The notes: a model not told the origin generated them from the letters alone. Positions 48,201-60,845 are shown, numbered from the stretch's first letter. The stretch is 64,000 bases of DNA from Acinetobacter baumannii (GCF_009759685.1 NZ_CP046654.1:434001-498000); one strand, 5' to 3'. Translations and numbers: made by a program.

Positions 48201-51200
48201 ACGGTTACCTGCTCGGTCAACTACAACAAAAGTAAGCTCTTCTCCATGTAAATAGACTTGATTAAAAGAACCTGACACATTACCAATACTATCTACATAA
48301 CCAGAACCTACGACCTCACCCGCAGTATTTTTAACTTCGATTTGGCTATCGGCTTCCGCTTGCGCTGTAAAGTTTTGTCCATTTTTATTTAAGACGATGT
48401 TTTCAATCGGATTTGGTGCAATATCATCAGTTAAAGCATTTTGCTTATATTCAATACTTTGATTACCTGCTTTATCTATAACAATAAAAGTGAGTTCCTC
48501 ACCTTTTAAGTAAACCTGATTGAAGTGACCGGACACATTACCAGTACTATCGACATAACCATAGCCAACAAACTCACCCGCAGCATTTTTGACACTAATA
48601 AAACTATTGGCTTCTGCTTGTGCTGTAAAATTTTGCCCATTTTCATTAAAGATGATGTTTTCAATCGGCTTTGGTGCAATGGTATCCATCAAAGCATTTA
48701 ACTTCATTTCATCACTACGGTTACCTACTCGGTCTATAACAACGAACGTTAATTCTTCTCCATGTAAATACACTTGATAGAAGTAACCCGTCACATTACC
48801 AGTGCTATCGGTAGAGCCCCAACCTATCTGACTACCAAATGAGTCAAAAATTTCAATCTGACTATTTGCTTCTGCTTGTGCCGTAAAGCTTTGGCCATTT
48901 GCATCAAATACAATATTTTTAATCGGATTTGGGGCAATATCATCAAGCGGCGCCTTAACTGAAACAGCTTCACTCACATTTCCAGCTCGGTCTTTAACAG
49001 TGACTGTGAACTCTTCACCATGTAAATTGTAAGTTCCGAAAGAAATAGTGAATGTACCATCAGCATTTACACTCTGATTCCACGTATTCACCTGTTGACC
49101 ATTTTGATCAAAAATCTGGATGAAGGTATTTGGCTCTGCTACACCCGAAAGGGATGAACCATCTTCACTAAAGACCAGATTACTTGCAGCTACAGGAGCA
49201 GTATCATCAAGTGGCGCTTTTACAGTAACCGCGCTACTCAAATTACCAGCCCGATCTACTACAACCACCTTAAATTCTTCGCCATGCAAGTAATTAGTAT
49301 CTAATGAGACGCTAAATGTTCCATCCCAATTAACATGATTATTCCAAAGATTTAATAATTGACCATTCTGATCAAATATTTGAATCGTAGCATTTGGCTC
49401 AGCCATACCAGTTAGATATGAACCATCTTCGCTAAATACTAAATTAGTCGCATTTTCTGGTGCTGTATTATCGAGAAAGGCTGTTTGTTTTACTTCAACG
49501 CTGCGATTACCGGCTTGATCAATCACAACAAAAGTGAGTTCCTCACCTTTTAAATAAACTTGATTCAAGTAACCCAAGACGTTACCAGCACTATCTACAT
49601 AACCAGTACCTACAACCTCACCCGCAGCATTTTTAACTTCAACTTTGCTATTTGCTTCTGCTTGCGCTGTAAAGTTTTGACCATTTTCATTAAAGATAAT
49701 GTTTTCAATCGCATTCGGAGCAATGTCATCAATCAAGGCATTCTGCTTGACCTCTGTACTGCGGTTACCCGCTCGATCAACTACAACAAAAGTGAGTTCT
49801 TCACCATGTAAATAGACCTGATAGAAGTAACCAGAAACATTACCCATGCTATCGGTTGAACCAGATCCTATGACTTCACCAGCAGTATTTTTGACTTCAA
49901 TTTGAGTGTTTGCTTCTGCCTGAGCTGTAAAGTTCTGTCCGTTCGCATCAAGTAAAATATTCTCAATCGGATTTGGTGCGATATCATCAATCAAGGCATT
50001 CTGCTTGACCTCTGTACTGCGGTTACCCGCTCGGTCAACGACAACAAAAGTGAGCTCTTCTCCATGTAAATAGACTTGATATAAATAACCTGACACATTA
50101 CCAGCGCCATCTACATAACCAGAACCTACGACCTCACCTGCAGCATTTCTAACTTCAACTTGAGTATTCGCTTCCGCTTGTGCTGTAAAGTTTTGACCAT
50201 TGAGATCTAATACAATATTTTCAATCGGATTTGGCGCAATATCATCAATCAAGGCATTCTGCTTGACCTCTGTACTGCGGTTACCCGCTCGGTCAACTAC
50301 AATAAAAGTGAGCTCTTCGCCATGTAAATGCACTTGATACAAATATCCTGAAACATTACCTGCACTATCTGCTGATCCATAACCTACGACGTCACCATTA
50401 TTATTTTTGATTTCAATTTGGCTATTTGCTTCTGCCTGAGCTGTAAAGTTCTGGCCATTGAGATCTAATACAATATTTTCAATCGGATTTGGTGCGACGT
50501 CATCATTCAAAGCACTCTGCTTGACCTCTGCACTGCGGTTACCTGCTCGATCGATCACGACAAAAGTAAGTTCCTCACCGTGTAAGTAAACTTGTTGAAA
50601 ATAACCAGATACATTACCTGAGCTATCGGTGTAACCAAAACCAATCTTATTTCCAGTCTGATCTAATACATCAATAGAACTTCCGGCTTCTGCCTGAGCT
50701 GTAAAACTTTGGCCATTTTCGTTGAAGATGATATTTTCAATCGGATTTGGTGCAATGGTATCAATTAAAGCATTTTGCTTAAATTCGATACTGCGATTAC
50801 CTGCTCGATCTATAACAACAAAAGTGAGTTCCTCACCGTGTAAATAAGTTTGATTGAAAGAACCAGAAGCATTACCTGCACTATCTGTAGAACCCCAACC
50901 TGTCTGATTACCCAATGAATCAAAAACTTCGATCTGACTATTTGCTTCTGCTTGTGCTGTAAAGTTTTGGCCATTTGCATCAAGTAAAATATTTTTAATT
51001 GGATTCGGTGCAATATCGTCAAGTGGCGCGTTTATTGAAATAGCCTCACTCACATTTCCGGCTTGGTCTTTAACAGTGACTGTGAATGCTTCTCCATGTA
51101 AATTGTTACTACCTAAGTAAATAGTGAATGTACCGTCAGAGTTAATGGTGTTATTCCATATATTCACTAGCTGACCATTATGATCAAAAACCTGAATCGT

Positions 51201-54200
51201 AGTATTCAGTTCTGCTACACCCGTAAGATATGAACCATCTTCTGAGAAAACTAAATTGCTGGCTGGTGTAGGAGCAACCGTATCAGCGGTAATTACAGTA
51301 TCAGCACTTACTTGCCCACGTGCATCCTTAATTGATAAGAAAAACTGCTCACCATCGACAAGAGGACGATCAAGCTGGAGTTTAAAATAACTTGATCCAT
51401 TCCAACCGTTATCTTCACCAACTTTAATTTCAGCTACAACGTCACCTTTGGCATCTTTAACAGTGAGAGTACTATTATTTTCAGCTTGCCCACTTATCAC
51501 GCCATCCGAAGTAAAGCTATCTACATGGGGGGCAAAAGCATAGTTAGGCGCCTGTATCTGAGCTGCTAAACTTACATTTCCATTTACATCGGTAGCCGTG
51601 ACATAAACTGTCTCAGCATTTGTTAAAAATGTACCTAGTTCTATTGAGAAACTTCCACTCTCATCGGTCCAGTTATTCCAAAACCATTTATTAAGAATAT
51701 TTCCTTGCCCATCTTTAACTAAAATTTCAGAGAAAGGTTCTGCATGACCATAAACTAAATCACCAGCATCATTGAAATTTAACTCCGTTGGAGCAGATGG
51801 AGGAGTCAGATCTACGATGATATTTTGCTCAGGACTCATTAACCCTTTATTATCAATAATTTGAACGGAAATTTTCTCTCCATCAATTAAAGGGCGGTTT
51901 ACACTCAAGCTAAAATGACTAAAGTCACTCCAACTATTATCATCACCTAATGTAACCTTTCCTAATTCATTGCCATCAGCATCACGTACAATTACCGTAC
52001 TATTATCTTCAGCAACTCCAGAAATTAAGCCTTCTTGTGTAATACGTTCAACATGTGGAATATAAGCAAAGTTTGGAACCTCGATTAGGGTTTCACTCGT
52101 ATTTTGATTTTTATCTACTACTTGTACAGTAACCGTTTCGCCTTCTTTTAAAAATTGGAACACCTGTAAACTTGCAAAGCCTTGCTCATCGGTAAAACCT
52201 GTAGCAATTAAATTGCCTTCTCCAGAAAATGCACGAATAAAGCTGTTAGGTTCATTAACATGTACTGATAAAGTTTCACCACTAATATCAAATTGTGGAG
52301 TTTCTAAAAATACTGCTGGAGTATAGTCTGCAGTAATATATTGTGGATGGCCTGAAATATTATCTTTATCTGTAGAGATAATAATTTGAGCCCCTTCCTC
52401 TAAAGGCTGATCGAGGGACAAAATAAATGGTCTTACTTCGCCTAATGCCATTACACTAAATGGTGTAATACCAGAGCTATCAAATACATTAGAATTAAAT
52501 TCTTGTAAAATATTTCCATTCTGATCTTTTACAATAAAATGACTACCTTCAGTCGCATAACCACTAATCACGCCTTCTGGACTAATTCGTGTAATACTAA
52601 TAGCTGGAACTTCAGTAACTAACCCAATTGATGAATTTTCACTGCTATAACCATTATAAGTAGCGACTGCGTAAACTTCTTGATTTGAGTTAATTGAAAG
52701 ATCTTGTAAAGTAAATTTACCTTCTTCATTAGTTATTGTACTTGCAAGCCAATCACCATTTTTATTGTAGATATCGACCTTACTTCCTTTATATGCACTA
52801 CCTGAAATGATAGCTCCATCTATATTGTTGAAAGTCAATGAATCTAGGGTTGGTGAATTCGGAGTAGGATCCACATTATAATTTTGGGTATGTGTGATAA
52901 TGGCTGTATTGCCAGCTTGATCAGTAAGACTAATATCAATTGATATATTGGTTTGCGGCTCTACTGACCAAAGAAACTCTGCTGGAATTTCAGTAACCCA
53001 TTCTTGCGTGACTTCATCAAAATGAAAATTATAAGTAACATTGTCTAATGTCGTATTTACTGATGTCAGTGAGCTATTTAAATCTGTGGGTAAATTAGCT
53101 ATTTCAAGTCTTATAGAAATAACTTGATCTTTTTCAACTAGACTTATTGTATTGTCTTCAGTAATCGGCTTTACAATCACTGTGGTTGATTCAACATTTA
53201 AGGAATTATCTACAACAACTTTTTGTATAGCAGATTCTGAGATATTGCCTGCGAGGTCTGTCACTATAGCTTTATATTGGTAAATACCATCAGCTAAATC
53301 TTTTTGATCAGCTGTTGTCTCTTGCCAAGTTTTTCCTTCATCTTTTGAAACTTCATAGTGGTCTAGTAAAGCGGCTTGTTCCCCAATCACAATCGGTTGA
53401 ACTAGCTTTAAAGTAAAACTATTATCTTGCGTAATCTGATCTGTTGCTGAAACACCTGTATCATTCAAATCAGATAAAGTGAGTTTACCTGCTTGCGGTG
53501 CGGTAGTATCCACAACCACTTTTTGTACAGCCGTTTCCGAGGTATTGCCGGCAGTGTCTGTCACTACAGCTTTATATTGGTAAACACCGTCAGCCAAATC
53601 TTTTTGGACTACCGTGGTTTCCTGCCAAGTTTTTCCTTCATCAGTGGAAACTAAATATGTTACTCGGCTACCAGTTTCCTGTCCTTCAAGCTTTAAATTG
53701 AAGTTTTTATCTTGCGTGATCTGATCTGTTACTGAAACGCCTGTATCATTCAAGTCAGATAGAGTCAGTTCACCTGCTTGTGGTGTGGTAGTATCCACAA
53801 CCACTTTTTGTACAGCTGTTTCCGAGGTATTGCCAGCAGCGTCTGTCACTACAGCTTTATATTGGTAAACACCATCAGTTAAATCTTTTTGGGCTACCGT
53901 GGTTTCCTGCCAAGTTTTTCCTTCATCGGTAGAAACTAAATATGTTACTCGGCTACCAGTTTCCTGTCCTTCCAGTTTTAAAGTGAAGTTTTTATCTTGT
54001 GTGATCTGATCTGTTACTGAAACGCCTGTATCATTCAAGTCAGATAGAGTCAGTTCACCTGCTTGTGGTGTGGTAGTATCCACAACCACTTTTTGTACAG
54101 CCGTTTCCGAGGTATTGCCGGCAGTGTCTGTCACTACAGCTTTATATTGGTAAACACCGTCAGCCAAATCTTTTTGGACTACCGTGGTTTCCTGCCAAGT

Positions 54201-55079
54201 TTTTCCTTCATCAGTGGAAACTAAATATGTTACTCGGCTGCCGCTTTCCTGTCCTTCAAGCTTTAAATTGAAGTTTTTATCTTGCGTGATCTGATCTGTT
54301 ACTGAAACACCTGTATCACTCAAGTCAGATAAAGCCAGTTCACCTGCTTGCGGCGCGGTAGTATCCACAACCACTTTTTGTACAGCCGTTTCCGAGGTAT
54401 TGCCAGCAGCGTCTGTCACTACAGCTTTATAAAGATAAATACCGTCAGCTAAATCTTTTTGATTTAATGTCGTCTCTTGCCAGGTTTTACCTTCATCGGT
54501 AGAGATTAAATACGTTACGCTACTTCCCTTTTCCTGTCCGCTGAGTTTTAAATTAAACTTGTTATCATTCGTGATCTGATCTTGTGTTAACTCCCCTGAA
54601 TCTAAAAGATTTTGGAAAGACAATTTACCTGGTTCCGGAGGTGTTTTATCTTTGGCGTCTTGCTGAGATAATAATGCAACTGTCCCTGCACCAGCTAAAG
54701 CACTAACAACCCAAGACCAGATAGGTACAGAAGATGAAGCATCTATATATTTTGGTATCTCTTTTAATTCTAAATAATTAACAGTGGTCTGTCCTGTAGC
54801 ATCTTCAGCTAAATTAGCAGTCCAATAAGTCTGCCCTTCATTTAAAAGAATTTGTGGATTTTCACTAATAAAAAAGTTCTCTAAAACAATTTCAGTCCCA
54901 TCTTTTAGATGAATAACTGCACTATTACCATCTCTTGTTATTGAAGCAATTCTTTCTGGATTAATATCAATTTTTGCGATTACCTTCGGATCTACTACAA
55001 TATTTTTTGTTTGGCCAACATTAATATCAACTGTATTATTTTTTGAAGCATTATTTGCCATTAATGATACTTGTACCAT
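45249..55079 (-). CDS. blp1: Giant Bap/Blp-type biofilm adhesin, T1SS substrate
   Basis: A 3,276-residue surface adhesin without a classical signal peptide. Residues 1-125 match the BapA-like prefix ([11 protein letters not shown]) and end in a hydrophobic segment ([18 protein letters not shown]). Residues about 146-620 are five Ig-like repeats of 95 residues ([29 protein letters not shown]). About 620-1,350 are diverse Ig-like domains. About 1,356-2,400 hold many 86-residue repeats ([29 protein letters not shown]). Near 2,923-3,080 is an aromatic repeat, followed by an RTX-like stretch ([19 protein letters not shown]) and a type I secretion signal. The plan and size match Acinetobacter Blp1; that symbol is tentative. 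No T1SS genes are nearby. Confidence 0.88.
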   Translation of the reverse strand: MVQVSLMANNASKNNTVDINVGQTKNIVVDPKVIAKIDINPERIASITRDGNSAVIHLKDGTEIVLENFFISENPQILLNEGQTYWTANLAEDATGQTTVNYLELKEIPKYIDASSSVPIWSWVVSALAGAGTVALLSQQDAKDKTPPEPGKLSFQNLLDSGELTQDQITNDNKFNLKLSGQEKGSSVTYLISTDEGKTWQETTLNQKDLADGIYLYKAVVTDAAGNTSETAVQKVVVDTTAPQAGELALSDLSDTGVSVTDQITQDKNFNLKLEGQESGSRVTYLVSTDEGKTWQETTVVQKDLADGVYQYKAVVTDTAGNTSETAVQKVVVDTTTPQAGELTLSDLNDTGVSVTDQITQDKNFTLKLEGQETGSRVTYLVSTDEGKTWQETTVAQKDLTDGVYQYKAVVTDAAGNTSETAVQKVVVDTTTPQAGELTLSDLNDTGVSVTDQITQDKNFNLKLEGQETGSRVTYLVSTDEGKTWQETTVVQKDLADGVYQYKAVVTDTAGNTSETAVQKVVVDTTAPQAGKLTLSDLNDTGVSATDQITQDNSFTLKLVQPIVIGEQAALLDHYEVSKDEGKTWQETTADQKDLADGIYQYKAIVTDLAGNISESAIQKVVVDNSLNVESTTVIVKPITEDNTISLVEKDQVISIRLEIANLPTDLNSSLTSVNTTLDNVTYNFHFDEVTQEWVTEIPAEFLWSVEPQTNISIDISLTDQAGNTAIITHTQNYNVDPTPNSPTLDSLTFNNIDGAIISGSAYKGSKVDIYNKNGDWLASTITNEEGKFTLQDLSINSNQEVYAVATYNGYSSENSSIGLVTEVPAISITRISPEGVISGYATEGSHFIVKDQNGNILQEFNSNVFDSSGITPFSVMALGEVRPFILSLDQPLEEGAQIIISTDKDNISGHPQYITADYTPAVFLETPQFDISGETLSVHVNEPNSFIRAFSGEGNLIATGFTDEQGFASLQVFQFLKEGETVTVQVVDKNQNTSETLIEVPNFAYIPHVERITQEGLISGVAEDNSTVIVRDADGNELGKVTLGDDNSWSDFSHFSLSVNRPLIDGEKISVQIIDNKGLMSPEQNIIVDLTPPSAPTELNFNDAGDLVYGHAEPFSEILVKDGQGNILNKWFWNNWTDESGSFSIELGTFLTNAETVYVTATDVNGNVSLAAQIQAPNYAFAPHVDSFTSDGVISGQAENNSTLTVKDAKGDVVAEIKVGEDNGWNGSSYFKLQLDRPLVDGEQFFLSIKDARGQVSADTVITADTVAPTPASNLVFSEDGSYLTGVAELNTTIQVFDHNGQLVNIWNNTINSDGTFTIYLGSNNLHGEAFTVTVKDQAGNVSEAISINAPLDDIAPNPIKNILLDANGQNFTAQAEANSQIEVFDSLGNQTGWGSTDSAGNASGSFNQTYLHGEELTFVVIDRAGNRSIEFKQNALIDTIAPNPIENIIFNENGQSFTAQAEAGSSIDVLDQTGNKIGFGYTDSSGNVSGYFQQVYLHGEELTFVVIDRAGNRSAEVKQSALNDDVAPNPIENIVLDLNGQNFTAQAEANSQIEIKNNNGDVVGYGSADSAGNVSGYLYQVHLHGEELTFIVVDRAGNRSTEVKQNALIDDIAPNPIENIVLDLNGQNFTAQAEANTQVEVRNAAGEVVGSGYVDGAGNVSGYLYQVYLHGEELTFVVVDRAGNRSTEVKQNALIDDIAPNPIENILLDANGQNFTAQAEANTQIEVKNTAGEVIGSGSTDSMGNVSGYFYQVYLHGEELTFVVVDRAGNRSTEVKQNALIDDIAPNAIENIIFNENGQNFTAQAEANSKVEVKNAAGEVVGTGYVDSAGNVLGYLNQVYLKGEELTFVVIDQAGNRSVEVKQTAFLDNTAPENATNLVFSEDGSYLTGMAEPNATIQIFDQNGQLLNLWNNHVNWDGTFSVSLDTNYLHGEEFKVVVVDRAGNLSSAVTVKAPLDDTAPVAASNLVFSEDGSSLSGVAEPNTFIQIFDQNGQQVNTWNQSVNADGTFTISFGTYNLHGEEFTVTVKDRAGNVSEAVSVKAPLDDIAPNPIKNIVFDANGQSFTAQAEANSQIEIFDSFGSQIGWGSTDSTGNVTGYFYQVYLHGEELTFVVIDRVGNRSDEMKLNALMDTIAPKPIENIIFNENGQNFTAQAEANSFISVKNAAGEFVGYGYVDSTGNVSGHFNQVYLKGEELTFIVIDKAGNQSIEYKQNALTDDIAPNPIENIVLNKNGQNFTAQAEADSQIEVKNTAGEVVGSGYVDSIGNVSGSFNQVYLHGEELTFVVVDRAGNRSTEVKQNALIDDIAPNQIENIVFDVNGQYFTGHAEADTRIEVLDQFGNRAGWGYVDSQGNVIGYFNQVYLHGEELTFIVVDIAGNRSVEVKQNALIDNVAPPAAANITLTSDGLLFGEAEPNSTVEIIDQYGAVITTTYVWYDGTFNQWINLSQYQTQNLSIVVKDQAGNRSEVVHELVPVFTNSPIAATELKLDIDGHILTGKATVGMSVVVTSTDGQTINGGWNNAVNEDGSFAIQLNDYYLQGQTLQVRVYDQNTNQYSLISEIIAPLDNIAPVINEVVINNDGYGITGQTDSKAIIQVMDADGDLRAEFQADETGYFNASIYPPILRGEQLFITAIDLAKNISKPFNITFNADTNAPPSAEHIVVSENGFFIEGTAVAISTVHIFDVHSNHVATNVADEAGNFNIQLYPPLASGQILRIVVEYNGYQSAYTEITAPIDTVAPNAATQLLLEDGNVLSGQAEAYSIVNIFDANNNLVGQTNVGSDGAFLTHLWYEYWHGETLTVKVVDANQNVSVGTTIVAINDTVVPDVVTQLAIDEWGSLTGRVESYATVELTYHFTDQPLSVTSTTALANGMFFIYLDRNATSLDLTVIDRAGNRSETISQIISDLPTVIIDHFKGDATDNTYNIDTIDDFVQEYIVEPYAIYKDVWIDNSYMYSDWVIEGHYEQIWFVDGYYESQWATSGYSTVQNIYQNQNGITYIDNGTADSDYSRYEQQYYDFVNGQWQEGYELTYIRSEEGWVDTSHYEDVYIDTSHYEEVWVDTSHYQDIWVENSYWESQLVESGRRDVDLGGHDKIISSVNYSLVGLYQTVNDPTTVDSFLESGRYVEDLELVGSAHLNATGNALDNLLTGNSGNNILNGREGNDTYITNEGTDTILFQLLNSQDATGGNGHDTVLDFTLGDIRTNLQADKIDLSELLIDYSKDVSALAKFITVEQDAGNTTISLDRDGEGTMFNSVSLLTLNQVNTTLDELLNNQQIIV
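45840..46310 (-). repeat. Aromatic decapeptide repeat block in the adhesin
   Basis: The encoded segment repeats a unit like [10 protein letters not shown] (variants [30 protein letters not shown], preceded by more degenerate [10 protein letters not shown] and [10 protein letters not shown]). It is extremely rich in Tyr and Trp and lies just before the RTX-like secretion region. Confidence 0.8.
47880..51010 (-). repeat. 258-bp tandem repeats in the adhesin
   Basis: The block AATCAAGGCA, shared at 49740, 49998 and 50256, recurs every 258 bases (86 codons), with further diverged copies on both sides. Several adjacent units are almost identical at DNA level, so recombination between them is likely. 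Confidence 0.9.
53209..54650 (-). repeat. 285-bp tandem repeats in the adhesin
   Basis: TCCACAACCACT starts at 53509, 53794, 54079 and 54364, an exact 285-base (95-codon) spacing; a fifth unit at 53209 is 15 bases longer through a small insertion. Neighbouring copies are nearly identical. Confidence 0.93.
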
Positions 55080-55382
55080 TTTTCCACCATGAAATTTTAA
55101 ATAATTATTAAGTTTTTCTAAAATATTAAGTCAAATAGAGACTCATTTTAATAAAATATTATTAAAGAACATAAAAAACTAAATCCATATTGTAGCTAGT
55201 TAAAAAGCACGGCTTTTTATATAGTCAAAATCTTTTTATGTATTAATATTATTTTTTAAAATGATAAAACATTTAAAATGTTTTCCTATTCCCCATATAT
55301 AGAATTTTTAGCTTAAGCATTGTAATGGATAAAATTTTATCAATCTACTCATAAGTTAAGTGTCCTATAGAATTTTTATAAA
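55080..55382. other. Upstream region of the adhesin gene
   Basis: About 300 AT-rich bases containing the adhesin promoter. A perfect inverted repeat AAAACATTT (55266-55274) / AAATGTTTT (55276-55284) could be a regulator site or the terminator of the upstream gene. The adhesin start itself is preceded by GGTGGAAAA. Confidence 0.45.
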
Positions 55383-56141
55383 TTAAATTAATTGAAAAAT
55401 CTTTAAATCGTAATTAAACCAATAATGTTGAATTTTTCCTTCATTTGAAATTGTATTAAAGCTATTTGGATTATGATGATATAAGCGAGTAGAAGTTGCT
55501 GTACCTGCATGTATATCAAAAATAGGATGATCTATTTTTAGAGAATAAATCTGAGTTAAATCATATATAGCTGTTTTATGGAGATGCCCATGTAACATTC
55601 CAAATAGACCAGTTGTACTCCACTTTTCTAAAGCGATTTTACCCAGAACCGGACAATCTTTTATTCCATGCTTATTATCAGGGGGCGTATAAAAGGGTTG
55701 ATGAAAAACAACTAGCTTTATTTTATTTTTAGGTCCTCTGTCTAAGCGCTCATAAGTAGCTTGAATTTGTTCAATCGAAATATGCCCACGCGTATGATAA
55801 CGACGACGTATACTATTCACCCCAACAATATAAAAATGTTCAGTTTCTAAAGTCGGCTCTAATTCACCAAAAAAATATCGATAACGGGTAAATGGAGAAA
55901 AAAAACGGTTCCAGACATGATACAAAGGTATATCGTGGTTACCAGGCACCACAAGATAAGGAATATTGAGGCTATCTAAATACTGTCGACATTTAAAAAA
56001 TTGTTCATATTTGGCGCGTTGAGTAATATCGCCGCTCACAACAATCACTTCAGGCTGTTGCTGAATACAAAAATCACTTATTGCCTCTAAACACTCTTTT
56101 TTTTCTGTCCCAAAGTGTAAATCAGACAGATGTAGTAACAT
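55383..56141 (-). CDS. Calcineurin-like metallophosphoesterase
   Basis: A 252-residue two-metal phosphoesterase. The five motifs are in order: LSDLHFG, VSGDITQRA, PGNHDIP, VFHQPF and LHGHLH. The family includes nucleotide and lipid pyrophosphatases (CpdA/UDP-diacylglucosamine hydrolase type), so the substrate is open. Its first 20 bases overlap the end of the lipid kinase gene, so the two are translationally coupled and may act on the same lipid phosphate. Confidence 0.9.
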   Translation of the reverse strand: MLLHLSDLHFGTEKKECLEAISDFCIQQQPEVIVVSGDITQRAKYEQFFKCRQYLDSLNIPYLVVPGNHDIPLYHVWNRFFSPFTRYRYFFGELEPTLETEHFYIVGVNSIRRRYHTRGHISIEQIQATYERLDRGPKNKIKLVVFHQPFYTPPDNKHGIKDCPVLGKIALEKWSTTGLFGMLHGHLHKTAIYDLTQIYSLKIDHPIFDIHAGTATSTRLYHHNPNSFNTISNEGKIQHYWFNYDLKIFQLI

Positions 56142-57060
56142 TCGGCACCATAATATTTAAAGCATTTTTTTCTACAGTGAAATTTAAAGGAGGTTTCATC
56201 TCTATGATTTCTCCATCTAAGGCCACTGTGAGTTTGGTTTTCTTTGCACATTCAACAATGACATGATCAGCACAAAAACTATATACATCTTGTGCATCTT
56301 CAACTTTACCTTGAACCCATTGCCAAAGCATATTTAGTAAACTCAGCTTATCACTTTTTGTAATTACAACTCCAGCAACTCTTCCCTGTGCTGCACATTC
56401 TGCAATTCTGAGCTTCATATCACATAGTTGCAATTGGTTATTTCCAAAGAAAATAAGCGGCGCTTTAACTGGGTATTTCTTGCCATCTACAGTTATAGAA
56501 AGCTTCATTGATTTATTTTCTCTCAATAAAACATCTAAAGCTGAGGTATAGGCATGTAAAGGCAGTCTTCCTAAATATTTATTGTAGAGTTCGCGTTTTT
56601 TGATAAAAAGAGGATATAAACCTAAACTGGCATTATTTAGATAAATATGATCATTAATAACTGCTACATGTACTGACCTAGGTTTACCTGTTGCAATAAC
56701 CTCTGCTGCCTCTAAAAGGTCTAACGGAATCTCTAAAACTTTAGCAACATAATTAAAAGTCCCTAAAGGCAGAATTCCCATGGGAATAGAAGTATTTTTA
56801 AGTTTAGTTGCAACCGCATTTAAAGTACCATCTCCTCCTGCCGCAACAACCACTCCTGTATTTTCATTTTGTGAATGTCGATGAATAACATTATTTATCA
56901 AATCATCAAATAATGTATTTTCATTTAATTCAAATACTTGTATTTCAAAACCATATTCTGTAAATACAGTCATGAGCTGCTCATAGACGTCTTCATGTTT
57001 TGAAGCATGAAATCCTGATTTTTCGTTATAGATGATTGAAAGAGGTTTCAAAGGCCGCAT
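56122..57060 (-). CDS. YegS/DagK-family lipid kinase
   Basis: A 312-residue soluble lipid kinase of the diacylglycerol/sphingosine kinase fold. The nucleotide site VVAAGGDGTLNAVAT, the substrate loop GILPLGTFNYVAK, and the C-terminal ALDGEIIEMKPP are present. It is unrelated to the membrane kinase DgkA encoded at 42475. It shares 20 bases with the following phosphoesterase gene. Confidence 0.9.
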   Translation of the reverse strand: MRPLKPLSIIYNEKSGFHASKHEDVYEQLMTVFTEYGFEIQVFELNENTLFDDLINNVIHRHSQNENTGVVVAAGGDGTLNAVATKLKNTSIPMGILPLGTFNYVAKVLEIPLDLLEAAEVIATGKPRSVHVAVINDHIYLNNASLGLYPLFIKKRELYNKYLGRLPLHAYTSALDVLLRENKSMKLSITVDGKKYPVKAPLIFFGNNQLQLCDMKLRIAECAAQGRVAGVVITKSDKLSLLNMLWQWVQGKVEDAQDVYSFCADHVIVECAKKTKLTVALDGEIIEMKPPLNFTVEKNALNIMVPNVTTSV

Positions 57061-57451
57061 TTTATTATCGTAAAGTCAGTTCTTTATTCTATTTTGTATA
57101 TAAAATCGCCTATTAAAAGTCTCTTTATGTAAATTTTGAATGAGCTTCATTTGTATAATCAATAATAATTCTCAAAAAAATTTTTCAAGACTAATTCATT
57201 GATTTTAAACAAAATAATTTAGATAAATAACATACATATAACATAAAAATATAAAAGCAAAAACCTTATAAAAACATATAAACATATGATTTTCATTAAA
57301 AAATAAAGAAAACTCCAAATATCTGCTAGTTAGTCTTTAGTCTTATTTTTTTTATGATTTTATGCTTTAATACAGCCACTTTTTTATTTGATCTTTCATT
57401 GTATCCCAATGAATGACTTGTACGTTGTACATATTTTGAATAGGCCTCACC
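57061..57451. other. AT-rich divergent intergenic region
   Basis: About 390 bases between the lipid kinase and pckG. It is strongly AT-rich and must carry both promoters. I see no RNA structure or gene. Confidence 0.4.
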
Positions 57452-59284
57452 ATGACCACAGTGAACGCACCAGAATTCGTTCGTCATCCTAAGCTTATAG
57501 CATGGGTTGAAGAAATTGCAAACTTAACCAAACCAGCAAAAATCGAATGGTGTGACGGAAGCGAAGAAGAGTATCAACGTCTAATCGACTTGATGATCGC
57601 TAACGGCACCATGCAGAAATTAAACCAAGAAAAACATCCTGGTTCTTATCTTGCAAATTCTGACCCATCTGACGTTGCGCGTGTTGAAGATCGTACTTAC
57701 ATCTGCTCTCAAAATAAAGAAGATGCTGGTGCGACAAACAACTGGGAAGATCCAGCTGTTATGCGTGAAAAATTAAATGGTTTATTTGAAGGTTCAATGA
57801 AAGGCCGTACCATGTACGTTGTTCCTTTCTCTATGGGTCCTTTAGGTAGCCATATTGCTCACATTGGTATCGAATTAACTGACTCTCCTTATGTAGCTGT
57901 TAGCATGCGCAAAATGGCACGTATGGGTAAAGCAGTTTATGACGTATTAGGTACAGATGGCGAGTTTGTTCCTTGCGTACATACAGTAGGTGCTCCACTT
58001 GCTGAAGGTCAAAAAGATGTTGCTTGGCCTTGTAACCCAGAGAAATATATCGTTCATTACCCAGAAACTCGCGAAATCTGGTCTTTCGGTTCTGGTTACG
58101 GCGGTAACGCGTTACTTGGTAAAAAATGTTTAGCTCTTCGTATCGCTTCTGTCATGGGACGCGAACAAGGTTGGTTAGCTGAACACATGCTTATTCTTGG
58201 TGTAACTAACCCTCAAGGTGAAAAACACTACATCGCTGCTGCATTCCCGTCTGCTTGTGGTAAAACAAACTTTGCAATGTTAATTCCACCAGCAGGTTAT
58301 GAAGGTTGGAAAATCGAAACTGTAGGTGACGATATTGCTTGGATTAAACCAGGTGAAGATGGTCGCTTATATGCGATTAACCCTGAAGCTGGTTTCTTCG
58401 GTGTAGCACCTGGTACAAATACCAAAACTAACCCGAACTGTATGGCAACTCTTCACAAAGACGTTATCTATACAAACGTAGCAGTAACTGACGATGGTCA
58501 AGTTTGGTGGGAAGGTCTTTCTAAAGAAGTTCCAGCCAACCTAACTAACTGGAAAGGTCAACCTCACGTAAACGGCGAAAAAGCAGCACATCCAAATGCT
58601 CGTTTCACTGTTGCAGCAGGTCAATGTCCATCTATCGATGCTGATTGGGAAAACCCAGCAGGTGTTCCAATTTCTGCATTCATCTTCGGTGGTCGTCGTG
58701 CAGATACAGTACCTTTAGTTTCTGAAGCTTTCGACTGGGTTGACGGTGTATATAAAGCGGCAACTATGGGTTCTGAAACTACTGCTGCTGCTGTTGGTCA
58801 ACAAGGTATTGTTCGCCGTGACCCATTCGCGATGCTTCCATTTGCTGGCTATAACATGGCTGACTACTTTGACCACTGGTTAAACCTTGGTGCGAAAGTA
58901 AGTGAAAAAGCTGAAGCTTCTGGCAACAAATTACCAAAAATCTTCAACGTAAACTGGTTCCGTCGTGATGCGGAAGGCAACTTCGTATGGCCTGGTTTTG
59001 GTCAAAACATGCGTGTTCTTGAGTGGATCATTGATCGTTGTGAAGGTCGTGCGAACGCTGTTGAAACACCTATCGGTTTTGTTCCAACATATGAAGACTT
59101 GAATTGGGAAGGTACTGAGTTCACTAAAGAACAATTTGACCTCATCACAAATCAAGATAAAGACCAATGGGTTACTGAAATTGAAAGCCACACTGAGTTA
59201 TTCAATAAACTTGGCGAACGCTTACCTAAAGCATTAAAAGAACGTCAAGCAGCTTTACTTGAAGCTGTAAAAACTGGCTTCTAA
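57452..59284 (+). CDS. pckG: Phosphoenolpyruvate carboxykinase (GTP)
   Basis: PckG converts oxaloacetate and GTP to phosphoenolpyruvate, the first step of gluconeogenesis. The 610-residue length is that of the GTP-dependent type. [12 protein letters not shown] is the kinase-1a loop with the hyper-reactive cysteine, and [19 protein letters not shown] and NWFRRD are further active-site blocks. The GTP type is used by Acinetobacter, which feeds largely on organic acids. It is monocistronic with a strong terminator. Confidence 0.98.
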   Translation: MTTVNAPEFVRHPKLIAWVEEIANLTKPAKIEWCDGSEEEYQRLIDLMIANGTMQKLNQEKHPGSYLANSDPSDVARVEDRTYICSQNKEDAGATNNWEDPAVMREKLNGLFEGSMKGRTMYVVPFSMGPLGSHIAHIGIELTDSPYVAVSMRKMARMGKAVYDVLGTDGEFVPCVHTVGAPLAEGQKDVAWPCNPEKYIVHYPETREIWSFGSGYGGNALLGKKCLALRIASVMGREQGWLAEHMLILGVTNPQGEKHYIAAAFPSACGKTNFAMLIPPAGYEGWKIETVGDDIAWIKPGEDGRLYAINPEAGFFGVAPGTNTKTNPNCMATLHKDVIYTNVAVTDDGQVWWEGLSKEVPANLTNWKGQPHVNGEKAAHPNARFTVAAGQCPSIDADWENPAGVPISAFIFGGRRADTVPLVSEAFDWVDGVYKAATMGSETTAAAVGQQGIVRRDPFAMLPFAGYNMADYFDHWLNLGAKVSEKAEASGNKLPKIFNVNWFRRDAEGNFVWPGFGQNMRVLEWIIDRCEGRANAVETPIGFVPTYEDLNWEGTEFTKEQFDLITNQDKDQWVTEIESHTELFNKLGERLPKALKERQAALLEAVKTGF

Positions 59285-59295
59285 TTGCTCTATAT

Positions 59296-59324
59296 AAAAA
59301 AGGTCGCCATGTGCGACCTTTTTT
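59296..59324. terminator. Bidirectional terminator
   Basis: AAAAAAGGTCGC/GCGACCTTTTTT with a CATGT loop lies between the convergent pckG and glpD genes. Confidence 0.93.
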
Positions 59325-59327
59325 TTA

Positions 59328-60845
59328 TTATGCGGCATCATCTTTTAATCGACGTTCTGATAAATAAGCTTCTAAAACTTTTACCTGTTTTTCATCAAAT
59401 GCCAAACCTAATTTAGATCTGCGCCAAAGTATATCTTCTGCTGTGTGAGCCCATTCATATTCACACAAATATCTGACTTCACACTCAAACAAATCATGGC
59501 CAAAATGTTGACCCAATTGTTCTACAGCATTTCGCTCTTTAAGCATATTCCACACTCTTGTGCCATATGCATGAGCCCAACGGTTGGCAAGTGAGTCAGA
59601 AATTCCACTTACACGTGTTTTAATCTGATTGATTAAATCCTCTAGGGTTGTCCAGTTTTCGGCGCCAGGTAATGCTTCATCTGCAGTCCACTCCTCTGCC
59701 ATGTCATTAAAAAAAGGAGCCAGATGTTCTAAAGCAGCTTCGGCTAACTTTCGGTAAGTTGTAATCTTGCCCCCAAACACTGAGAGCAATGGTGTGGTTT
59801 TATCTTCTGCCTGTAGAGCCAAAGTATAGTCGCGTGTAATTGCAGATGGATTATCCGACTCATCATCACATAAAGCACGCACACCCGAGTACTGACTTAC
59901 AATATCAGCTCGCGTCAACTGCTTTTTAAAATGTGAATTTGTCACTGTCAAAAGGTAATCAATTTCCACATCAGTAATCTCTACTTTTTGTGGATCACCT
60001 GTGTATTCCTGATCTGTTGTACCAATGAGGGTATATTTTTCTAAATAAGGAATTGCAAAAACGATCCGTCGATCTTCGTTTTGCATAATAAAGGCCTTAT
60101 GGCAGTCATATAATTTTGGCACAACAATATGACTTCCTTGTATAAGCCTAATTTGATAAGGCGAACTTAATCCCAGATTTTCACTAATAATTTCTTCAAC
60201 CCAAGGTCCCGCCGCATTTACAATAGCTTTCGCACGTATCTGATAAAACTCAGCTCCGCTTTGTAACTCCAGATGCCACAATTCCTGTTGTCTATAAGCC
60301 TTAACACAACGTGTACGTGTAACGACTTTTGCCCCTTTCTCTTTAGCTTGTAGTGCATTTAACACCACAAGACGCGCATCATCTACAGTACAGTCAGAAT
60401 ATTCAAAACCACGTGTTATCGCTGGTTTTAAAGGGCTGTCTTCTTTGAAATAAATGAGATTTGATCCTAATAATTTTTCTCGTTTTCCCAAATGATCATA
60501 AAAAAATAGACCTGCTCGAATTAGCCATGCAGGGCGTAAATGGGGTCGATGAGGCATGATAAAACGCATTGGTTTAATAATATGTGGCGCTTTAGCTAGC
60601 AATACTTCACGCTCTGCTAATGCTTCTCTGACCAGCCTGAATTCTTTATGTTCTAAATAACGTAGGCCGCCATGAATTAATTTGCTGCTAGCAGATGAGG
60701 TATGGCTGGCTAAATCATCTTTTTCACATAAAAATACCGATAATCCGCGCCCTGCTGCATCATTGGCAATACCAACACCATTAATACCGCCACCAATTAC
60801 AGCAATATCATATATTTTTGAATAATCATTAGGTTGTACTTTCAT
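59328..60845 (-). CDS. glpD: Aerobic glycerol-3-phosphate dehydrogenase
   Basis: GlpD is a membrane-associated FAD enzyme that oxidises glycerol-3-phosphate to dihydroxyacetone phosphate and passes electrons to quinone. The 505-residue protein has the FAD motif AVIGGGINGVGIANDAAGRG, the substrate block SSKLIHGGLRYLE and the GGKITTYRKLAE motif. It lies 154 bases after glpK on the same strand. Confidence 0.97.
   Translation of the reverse strand: MKVQPNDYSKIYDIAVIGGGINGVGIANDAAGRGLSVFLCEKDDLASHTSSASSKLIHGGLRYLEHKEFRLVREALAEREVLLAKAPHIIKPMRFIMPHRPHLRPAWLIRAGLFFYDHLGKREKLLGSNLIYFKEDSPLKPAITRGFEYSDCTVDDARLVVLNALQAKEKGAKVVTRTRCVKAYRQQELWHLELQSGAEFYQIRAKAIVNAAGPWVEEIISENLGLSSPYQIRLIQGSHIVVPKLYDCHKAFIMQNEDRRIVFAIPYLEKYTLIGTTDQEYTGDPQKVEITDVEIDYLLTVTNSHFKKQLTRADIVSQYSGVRALCDDESDNPSAITRDYTLALQAEDKTTPLLSVFGGKITTYRKLAEAALEHLAPFFNDMAEEWTADEALPGAENWTTLEDLINQIKTRVSGISDSLANRWAHAYGTRVWNMLKERNAVEQLGQHFGHDLFECEVRYLCEYEWAHTAEDILWRRSKLGLAFDEKQVKVLEAYLSERRLKDDAA

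Noticed and set aside
48589-49811. Plus-strand frames opposite the adhesin
   Set aside because: They are antisense shadows of the repetitive adhesin and share its repeat structure.
47880-54650. CRISPR-like regular spacing
   Set aside because: The periodic sequences are in-frame protein repeats of 95 and 86 codons inside one open frame, with no unique spacers.
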